NCBI GenBank assembly: GCA_033675265.1
Contig: JAUJYZ010000127.1
Coordinates: forward strand, 231,001-295,000
Direction of reading: 5' to 3'
Source of the DNA: Actinostola sp. cb2023
Taxonomy: Eukaryota > Cnidaria > Anthozoa > Actiniaria > Actinostolidae
DNA: 64,000 bases
Made by a program: the position numbers and the translations under genes. Positions 56,601 to 64,000 of this stretch are shown here, one piece after another. Positions within the stretch are counted from its first letter, which is position 1. Every line of letters starts with the position of its first letter. A model generated the notes under the pieces. That model saw nothing but the letters and a program-made list of their open reading frames with translations. It ran no database searches and was not told where the DNA came from.

Positions 56601-58271
56601 CGTTTGCCACCCCGCGTTCAACATACATTCAACTTCCATTCAACAGCGTTCAACAAAATCGAACGAATGTTGAATACAATGTTGAAACCGTTTGCCAGGG
56701 CCTTTAGAGTTTTTAAAAACTGTAGAGAATAACCCATGGAATTAAAAAAAGTGTCTATTGTCCAATGTGGATTTTTTTTGCATTCACGTTGGTATTTATG
56801 AATAATTTACTCTGAATTGAGTCTTTAAGGCTGAGCAAACATGTCTTTTGTTAAGGAGTACAAAGGTTGAAACACTCTGCAGGGGACCTAAGCATATGTC
56901 CCATTGTGTAACCTAGACTACATCATAGTGCATTTTAAAAACACTGCATGATGTTTTCAAATGTTCCCAGGGGATAGTATTGGTTTATGACATAACCACA
57001 GAAGATTCCTTCAAACATATTTCTCAGTGGTTGCAGAATATTGAAGAGGTATGTGTGGAATATATAGAATTTTTAAAGTGTATATGACACGAAATTTTTT
57101 CTTTTGAAAATCGAATACATATGAAGTGAATAGTGGGATGGTTCAGTATTTTGTGATTTGAGCTTCGCATTGGCGAGTTATAAAGGTTTGAAATCGTGAT
57201 ATGCTAATTCGGTGACGTCAGAGTTGGTTTTGCCATAACTTATTTATATTTTTCCAAGCAGCACTCTTTTCTGAAATAGAAAAACAAAATTAACATCATG
57301 TATATCAATTGTAGAAAACTTTTTGCCAGATTAAAAAATTGTATAATAAATTAAACCCACTCTGACGTCACCGAATTAGCATATCACGATTTCAATCCTT
57401 TATAACTTGCCAATGCGAAGCTCAAATCACAAAATACTGAACCATCCCAATATTCACTTCATACATGTATATATGTAATTGATTTTCAAAAGAAAACATT
57501 TCGTGTCATATACACTAATTTTAATGAAATTAGTAAACCTTTGTTTTATCCACACCTGTAACAAAAATATTTCAGTATGAGTTTTAGAGCACAGTAGATG
57601 GGGAGAGGGGGCATGGTAGGCAGCATTTTAGGGAGGGGGGTGGGGATATGGAATTTTATGGTAATTTCGTGGGGGTGGGAGTTATGTAAAAGTACTAGAA
57701 TGAGGAGAGGGGGGAGGGAGGGGGGTTGATGGAGGGGTGTACATATACCTTCAAGTTTTGCCATCCCCTACCCTGCAATAAGAAATGAAAGTCCATTGTC
57801 ATGCTGTCCTGCTCAATCTGTAACATGTTTACTTTATTTGCAGAATGCATCTCCTGACGTGTGTAAAATTCTTGTAGGAAACAAACTCGATGCAGAAGAT
57901 GAGAGAATTATAGATAAACATCGTGGAAAATCTGTGAGTTACTTTAAATTACATAAAGGATAATATACATACTGTACTGTAATGTAAGTGATATATATAC
58001 AAAGAATGAAAAATAGTACATACATGTGCCACAAATAATTGCACGGATGTGTGAATTAATAATTATTGAGGTATATCTAAATGGATAAGGAATGAGTGAG
58101 CCATAGAATTAATGAGAGAGAAAGATTGATAGAGGGGTTTGGAGGCCACAGGCCAGGCACAATTAAAGTACATGTATTTGAGTCTCAAATCTTATCACGT
58201 GTCCTACCAATTGGGCAGACTAAGTACTGCATGGAATGATTTTAAATATTGTTAAAATCGCTAAATTAAAT

Positions 58272-58305
<34 letters not shown>

Positions 58306-58716
58306 ATTACTTGACCCATGTTTGGGTATAGGGGTGCGTGCCGTTGAGGGTTTGAAACCCTGACCCTGTTTAGGACAAAAAAATCTAAAATACCTACCCT
58401 GTCTAGGACAACACCCTCTATTTTAGGACCCTGTTTAGGACAAAGGGCAAAATACACACTGTCTTCTTTTACACAATTTAACGCGTTTTATGTTGACCTG
58501 CTGCTAAATATTGGCAAGCGTCTCGGATCTCGGATGGCTAAATACCGGATAAAACCATATTTAACGACAAAAATCGTGCGTTACCATACGCTGTTTAGGA
58601 CAGACTCACATAAAATTATATACCCTGTTCAGGACAGAGAGGCCAAAAACCATACCCTGTCCAGTGGCACGTCCCCGTATAGCCCTTATATGGGAGTACC
58701 CCCCACCCCCCCCCCC

Positions 58717-58755
<39 letters not shown>

Positions 58756-60378
58756 GATTAAATCATGTGATAAGTTAGTGAAAAAATACATTATTACAAG
58801 TATAAATAATATAATACAAGTATAAATAATATAATACAAGTATAAATAATATATACAATTCAATTTTCCACTCATGAACTGGAGTTTCATTCTTCACAAT
58901 ACAGATAAGTGACAATGCTGAATTAGAGTTTTTCGAGACAAGTGCAAGAACTGGAGAAAGTGTACACGATGTAGGTTATAACTATTTGTATGTATGTGTA
59001 TGAGATGATTGTTATAAGAGTAGAGGGTGAGAGAAAGGGAGAGAAGGGGAGAGGGAAAGAAGGGGAGAGTGAGAGAAGGGGAGAGTGAGAGAAGGGGAGA
59101 GGGAGAGAGGAGGAGAGAGGGAGAGAAGGGGAGAGAGGGAGAGAAGGGGAGAGGGAGAGAAGGGGAGAGGGAGAGAAGGGGAGAGGGAGAGAAGGGGAGA
59201 GGGAGAGAAGGGGAGAGGGAGAGAAGGGGAGAGGGAGAGAAGGGGAGAGGGAGAGAAGGGGAGAGGGAGAGAAGGGGAGAGGGAGAGAAGGGGAGAGGGA
59301 GAGAAGGGGAGAGGGAGAGAAGGGGAGAGGGAGAGAAGGGGAGAGGGAGAGAAGGGGAGAGGGTTGGGTGCCAGAGTTCTAATCCCTTTTCGTATAATTA
59401 TTCATTAATTGGGACTTTCTTATTAATGAATAACCATAAAATGCAAGAAGAGGAACACAACTCATAAGTATATATCAAAACTTAAGATAAAATGAAACAA
59501 AGGAAGAGAATGGATAGCTGAGAAGAGAAGTGATTGAAGGGAAGTGTAGCATCTGACAGTAAGGGAATGGAGAAAATTATGCAGAACTACATGTACTAGA
59601 AGTGAAAAGTTTGAGTACAGTTGTCAGTAGAGAGGCCGAAAAGTAAAATAAAATACTCAAATAATGATTTCATTATTTCTTTAGGCTTTTGTTGCTGTAG
59701 GACGGAAAATCAAAGAATCAAGACTTCGAAAGGTATTACGGTAGCGCTTGTATAAAACATCACAGAGATTTAGAGTAAAGCAAATTAAATTATATTAACA
59801 GAAATGCTTTTTTCTCTCGTAACTTCTAAAGAACAAACTTATCTGCTATCGATAAAGAGCTGAACTTTACCTGTGTCTTCAGTGCATGAGCGATGTTTTC
59901 GTGTTATTACACGAATAAATCATGCGGAAAAAGGCGGGAAAATCACATACGCGCGCGTGCGCACCTTATATTTTCGCGCCAATTATACAGGAGCAAAAAG
60001 GCGGGAAACGATTGGCCCGCGTCCTCCGTGGCGCGCCCCTAGCTCCCTACCCTAGCTGATTATAAATACGGTTGTGATTTGGAGGGCGATTTGGAGCGAC
60101 TGACTTATTTATTTATTGAATTTCATATCTTTGCAATGTATTTGTAGCATTTATAACATAACTAGCAGGGGCATAACAGGCAGAACTGATTGCAAATTGT
60201 TCGGGAATATTATTTGCGTCTTAGCTTGTTTCAAAATTGACAATCGCAAGCCGGCGGATCTGATTGTATTTTTTTCGTCCACTTACAGGAAATGCGAATA
60301 AAATATAACGAAGGAATACAGCCAATAACAAGCCTAGGAGATGAAGAAGACCGACAACGGACAAAATCGTGTTGTTAA
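53608..60378 (+). CDS. Rab8/10/13-like small GTPase, 210 aa, 8 exons
   Basis: Exons: 53608-53746, 54700-54760, 55608-55668, 56971-57048, 57844-57933, 58905-58970, 59685-59732 and 60289-60378. All have GT-AG borders, phases join, and the total is 633 nt. It has P-loop GDSGVGKT, switch I Thr in [18 protein letters not shown] and ETSA, so nucleotide binding is intact. RabF motifs [16 protein letters not shown] and GIVLVYDIT place it near Rab8/Rab10/Rab13. It ends KSCC, a double-Cys geranylgeranylation site. In RabF1 the usual IGIDF reads IGIDC (Cys50). The Phe there belongs to the effector-binding hydrophobic triad. Likely role: vesicle traffic to the plasma membrane or cilium. Introns hold many repeats. 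Confidence 0.9.
54797..55085. mobile_element. MITE with CACCTATTCC termini, copy 3 (Rab intron 2)
   Basis: CACGTATTCCAAAAATCGTT at the left pairs with AACAATATTTGGAATAGGTG at the right, and GAAAGCAACAAGCAAGAAGC inside also pairs. TA lies on both sides. It is a diverged member of the family at 8685-8992 and 46021-46328. Confidence 0.82.
55091..55216. mobile_element. small palindromic MITE (Rab intron 2)
   Basis: TAGAGTACAAACAATTAAAC at the left pairs with GTTTAAGTGTTTGTACTCTA at the right, and the inner arms ATACTAAATAG / CTATTTAGAAATAGTAT are AT-rich. It begins only about 5 bp after the preceding MITE. Confidence 0.75.
56103..56231. repeat. near-perfect 129-bp hairpin (Rab intron 3)
   Basis: Arms of about 60 bp (TATTTACATGTCTATGCATG..., and complement at 56170-56231) have only two or three mismatches and a 6-bp loop. 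Recent, or maintained. Confidence 0.88.
56331..56705. mobile_element. TIR element rich in TTCAACATT motifs (Rab intron 3)
   Basis: AAAGGCCCTGGCAAACGGTT at the left pairs with AACCGTTTGCCAGGGCCTTT at the right, bordered by T/A. GTTGAA / TTCAAC words recur many times throughout both arms, so the arms are themselves internally repetitive. Confidence 0.85.
57077..57516. mobile_element. piggyBac-type MITE, second copy (Rab intron 4)
   Basis: Ends AGTGTATATGACACGAAA and complement TTTCGTGTCATATACACT. The inner repeat GTTCAGTATTTTGTGATTTG and GACGTCA...TATGCTAATT are shared with 2059-2516. TTAA precedes the left end (57073-57076), but the right flank reads AATT, so the target duplication is imperfect here. 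Confidence 0.78.
58273..58756. mobile_element. hAT-like element with poly-G / poly-C ends (Rab intron 5)
   Basis: It starts C followed by about 31 G and ends with a C-rich run of about 50 bp then GGG. The 8-bp direct repeat ATTAAATC lies on both sides (58265-58272, 58757-58764), as in hAT elements. The interior repeats CCCTGTTTAGGACA about six times. Short ORFs are translations of the runs. Confidence 0.78.
58796..58860. repeat. 22-bp tandem repeat (3 copies)
   Basis: Three near-perfect units of ACAAGTATAAATAATATAAT lie just upstream of Rab exon 6. Confidence 0.9.
59020..59362. repeat. 16-bp purine minisatellite (Rab intron 6)
   Basis: About 20 units of GAGAAGGGGAGAGGGA with perfect 16-bp spacing in the right two thirds. 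It starts 50 bp after the exon 6 donor. The Glu/Arg-rich ORFs are its translations. Confidence 0.95.
59930..60095 (+). promoter_or_regulatory. E2F/CCAAT/TATA-like cluster in Rab intron 7
   Basis: Within about 130 bp are GGCGGGAAAA (59932), TATTTTCGCGCCAAT (59969), GGCGGGAAACGATTGGCC (60001) and a TATA-like TATAAATA (60061). This is a GC-rich island in AT-rich surroundings. The spacing resembles a cell-cycle-regulated promoter. No ORF of note follows, so it may be an alternative promoter, a promoter relic from a transposed gene, or chance. Confidence 0.35.
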
Positions 60379-60772
60379 ATATATACTTCTTGTACGCTGC
60401 TAAATCGCAAATTGTCTTGTTTGGGATATAGTGAACATATATTATATAGTAGTAAATGATCAAGGACTCTCGACCTTGCAGTTCACTGGTTGTACAGGAC
60501 TATATTGCTCAGGACTATATTGCATGTCAACTTAGCATTCATATGCTATAGTTTTCTTAGTTATGGGAATAATTGACTTCTTCCCCTTCTTCTAGTTATA
60601 TTCGATTCTTCTTCCTCTTCCCTTTAATAGAAGTATTAAAACATGTGTTCAAAAAAAAACTGACGCCGGCGAGTCCTCACAGTCCGGACCATGTGACGGT
60701 CCGTGGGATGGTCACATGGTAAACCGTAAAAACATTTTTGGCATTCTTTAATCTTGTAACCATATACCGTAG

Positions 60773-61305
60773 AATCCCGGTCAGTATAAGCCCCCTTCGT
60801 TTACTCCGATCCCCATACGGGGTACCATATACAAGAAACAATAATCAGACAATCAGGTGTACGTAGCAAACAAGACTGATAGAGTTCAGGGCCCGGTTGT
60901 ACGAAGCCTGGATAAGCGCTATCCACCGGATAAGTCCTATCCAACGGATAAAACTGATGCAGTTATCTAATAAATTTTATCCGGTGGTTAGCGCTATTCA
61001 CCTTTCGTGCAACCGGGGTATACGGTAGCTCATTGCTTGAAAATCCGCTCAGATTTTTTTTTTCAGAGCATATTCACGTTTAAAACCTATTACTGTTATT
61101 GTTGCATGAACACTCTTTAACTAAAATGGTCACGATTATAAACATTGTTTTTTAAATAGAACGGATTTCAGACGTTTTTCCCCTCACTTTATAAGCCCCC
61201 CCCCCCCCCCCCCCCCCCCCCCGGTTATAAGCCCACCACAACACCCTAGCCTTACGAAGTTATATAAACCCAGGGCTTATAACCGGGATTCTACGTATAC
61301 GGTAT
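60773..61305. mobile_element. TIR element (GTAGAATCCCGG ends) with nested palindrome
   Basis: ATACCGTAGAATCCCGG...TATAAGCCC at the left pairs with GGGCTTATAACCGGGATTCT + ACG at the right. A run of about 25 C lies at 61198-61222. It contains the smaller palindrome 60891-61018 (GCCCGGTTGTACGAAG... and complement), related to 33593-33761. Confidence 0.78.
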
Positions 61306-61579
61306 ATATAATAATAATATAAATAATATAACCCTAACTCAGTACAGGACCCATCATTGGTAATGACATTTTATAATTATATATAATGAAATAACAAAAA
61401 TTTTTACAGTGATATTATAATAATAATAAAATTGAACATAATAATGATTTGATAAGAATTTGTCATTTTGCCGCAATTCGGTTTTGCAATCTATAGCACC
61501 GAAAACGATGACACAGTATTTACCGGTCGCAAGTCACTACACTTTGTAACTATGAAGCTGTACGTTATTTATGGAAACG

Positions 61580-64000
61580 TGTCAGTTCTTATGCATGCGT
61601 CAGGACCGTCTTCACATGACACAAGTTCTTATGCATGCGTCAGGACCGTCTTCACATGACAAGTTCTTATGCCTGCGTCAGGACCGTCTTCACGTGACAC
61701 AAGTCTTTATGCATGCGTCAGGACCGTCTTCACATGACACAAGTTCTTATGCATGTGTCAGGACCGTCTTCATATGACACAAGTTCTGATGCATGCGTCA
61801 GGACCGTCTTCACATGACACAAAGTTCTTATGCATGCGTCAGGACCGTCTTCATAGGACACAAGTTCTTATGCATGCGTCAGGACCGTCTTCACATGACA
61901 CAAGTTCTTATGCATGCGTCAGGACCGTCTTCATATGACACAAGTTCTTATGCATGCGTCAGGACCGTCTTCATATGACACAAGTTCTGATGCATGCGTC
62001 AGGACCGTCTTCATACGACACAAGTTCTTATGTAGGCGTCAGGACCGTCTTCACATGACACAAGTTCTTATGCATGCGCGTCAGGACCGTCTTCACATGA
62101 CAAGTTCTTATGCCTGCGTCAGGACCGTCTTCACGTGACACAAGTCTTTATGCATGCGTCAGGACCGTCTTCACATGACACAAGTTCTTATGCATGTGTC
62201 AGGACCGTCTTCATACGACACAAGTTCTTATGCATGCGTCAGGACCGTCTTCATATGACACAAGTTCTTATGCATGTGTCAGGACCGTCTTCACATGACA
62301 CAAGTTCTGATGCATGCGTCAGGACCGTCTTCATACGACACAAGTTCTTATGTAGGCGTCAGGACCGTCTTCACATGACACAAGTTCTTATGCATGCGTC
62401 AGGACCGTCTTCATATGACACAAGTTCTTATGCATGCGTCAGGAAAGTCTTCACATGACATAAGTTCTTATGCCTGCGTCAGGACCGTCTTCACATAACA
62501 TAAGTTCTTATGCATGCGTCAGGAAAGTCTTCACATGACACAAGTTCTTATGCATGCGTCAGGACCGTCTTCATATGACACAAGTTCTTATGCATGCGTC
62601 AGGAAAGTCTTCACATGACACAAGTTCTTATGCATGCGTCAGGACCGTCTTCACATGACACAAGTTCTTATGCATGTGTCAGGACCGTCTTCACATGACA
62701 CAAGTTCTGATGCATGCGTCAGGACCGTCTTCATATGACACAAGTTCTTATGTAGGCGTCAGGACCGTCTTCACATGACACAAGTTCTTATGCATGCGTC
62801 AGGACCGTCTTCATATGACACAAGTTCTTATGCATGCGTCAGGAAAGTCTTCACATGACACAAGTTCTTATGCATGCGTCAGGACCGTCTTCACATGACA
62901 CAAGTTCTTATGCATGCGTCAGGACCGTCTTCACATGACACAAGTTCTTATGCATGTGTCAGGACCGTCTTCGTACGACACAAGTTCTTATGCATGCGTC
63001 AGGACCGTCTTCATATGACACAAGTTCTTATGCCTGCGTCAGGACCGTCTTTACATGACACAAGTTCTTATGCATGCGTCAGGACCGTCTTCACGTGACA
63101 CAAGTCTTTATGCATGCGTCAGGACCGTCTTCACATGACACAAGTTCTTATGCATGCGCATGCGTCAGGACATGACACAAGTTCTTATGCATGCGTCAGG
63201 ACGTCTTCATATGACACATGACATGCGTCAAGTACTTATGCATGCGTCAGGACCGTCTTCACATGACACTTAAGTTCAGGACCTTATGCATGACACGTTC
63301 ATGCATGCGTCTTCTTCATGACACAAGTTCTTATGCATGCGTCAGGACCGTCTTCATATGACACAAGTTCTTATGCATGCATGCGTCAGACACAAGTTCT
63401 TCACATGACATAAGTTCTTATGCATGCGTCAGGACCGTCTTCATGACACAAGTTCTTATGCATGCGTCAGGACCGTCTTCACATGACACAAGTTCTTATG
63501 CATGCGTCAGGACCGTCTTCATATGACACAAGTTCTTATGCATGCGTCAGGACCGTCTTCACATGACACAAGTTCTTATGCATGCGTCAGGACCGTCTTC
63601 ACATGACACAAGTTTATATGCATGTGTCAGGACCGTCTTCACATGACACAAGTTCTTATGCATGCGTCAGGAAAGTCTTCACATGACACAAGTTCTTATG
63701 CATGCGTCAGGACCGTCTTCATATGACACAAGTTCTTATGTAGGCGTCAGGACCGTCTTCACATGACACAAGTTCTTATGCATGCGTCAGGACCGTCTTC
63801 ATATGACACAAGTTCTTATGCATGCGTCAGGAAAGTCTTCACATGACACAAGTTCTTATGCATGCGTCAGGACCGTCTTCACATGACACAAGTTCTTATG
63901 CATGTGTCAGGACCGTCTTCACATGACACAAGTTCTTATGCATGTGTCAGGACCGTCTTCGTACGACACAAGTTCTTATGCATGCGTCAGGACCGTCTTC
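61580..64000. repeat. 40-bp satellite array, continues beyond window
   Basis: About 60 units of CAAGTTCTTATGCATGCGTC + AGGACCGTCTTCACATGACA. Variants (GGAAAGTC, TGTAGGCGTC, TCTGATGCAT, CATACGAC) recur as blocks. For example the pair TCTGATGCAT...TGTAGGCGTC at 62307/62350 reappears at 62707/62750, a 400-bp (10-unit) period. Scrambled, shortened units occur at about 63140-63420. All ORFs here are read-throughs of the array. Confidence 0.95.

Noticed and set aside
61580..64000. CRISPR array
   Set aside because: Units are contiguous 40-bp copies with no unique spacers, in a eukaryotic genome. It is a satellite.

Overview
The window is genomic DNA of a eukaryote, almost certainly a metazoan. Genes are split by GT-AG introns, intergenic space is wide and moderately AT-rich, and DNA transposons, foldback elements and minisatellites are dense. 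The gene set (RPL4, a Rab GTPase, a Ly6/uPAR-domain protein, an LRRC74-like LRR/EF-hand protein, FAM167-like proteins, DUF1772 membrane proteins) is animal. The absence of compact gene packing and the style of the short foldback repeats suggest an early-branching marine invertebrate such as a cnidarian or sponge. That placement is inference and is not proven here.

Layout. 1-16 kb is gene-poor. It holds a 53-bp tandem array broken by two different MITEs, a decayed Harbinger-type transposon with ~420-bp inverted termini (5.2-8.4 kb), a 1.4-kb TIR element containing a nested palindrome (10.0-11.4 kb), long trinucleotide tracts, and two or three weak orphan-exon candidates. 16-26 kb has two convergent intronless genes, 16308-17924 (+) and 23675-25345 (-). 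Both carry the FAM167 signature. Between them lie a tRNA-derived SINE and a 1.2-kb foldback element with a 9-bp target duplication. 29-35 kb has a 15-bp minisatellite and then a five-exon LRRC74-like gene (-) whose last two introns are filled by minisatellites. One of these is built from copies of the gene's own exon start and splice acceptor. 38-42 kb has a 34-bp array and then a three-exon Ly6/uPAR gene (-). 43.1-44.2 kb is a near-perfect giant palindrome, followed by a small R2D2 (RIIa) protein gene. 45.7-49.9 kb is RPL4 (-, seven exons). 50.6-53.2 kb has two convergent intronless DUF1772 membrane-protein genes. 53.6-60.4 kb is an eight-exon Rab8/10/13-like GTPase (+). 61.6 kb to the end is a 40-bp satellite that runs off the window.

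The genes do not form a pathway. They are ordinary neighbours, and two pairs (RPL4/DUF1772-1 and DUF1772-2/Rab) diverge from short shared intergenic spaces that are probably bidirectional promoters. The RPL4, LRRC74-like, Ly6 and Rab coding sequences were assembled by hand from exons whose splice phases join and whose total length is a multiple of three. The most unusual points are the tandem amplification of a splice acceptor inside the LRRC74-like gene, the divergent FAM167-like pair, the hidden Ly6 gene, the two MITE families inserted in the same TTAA of a tandem monomer, and the 1.1-kb palindrome.
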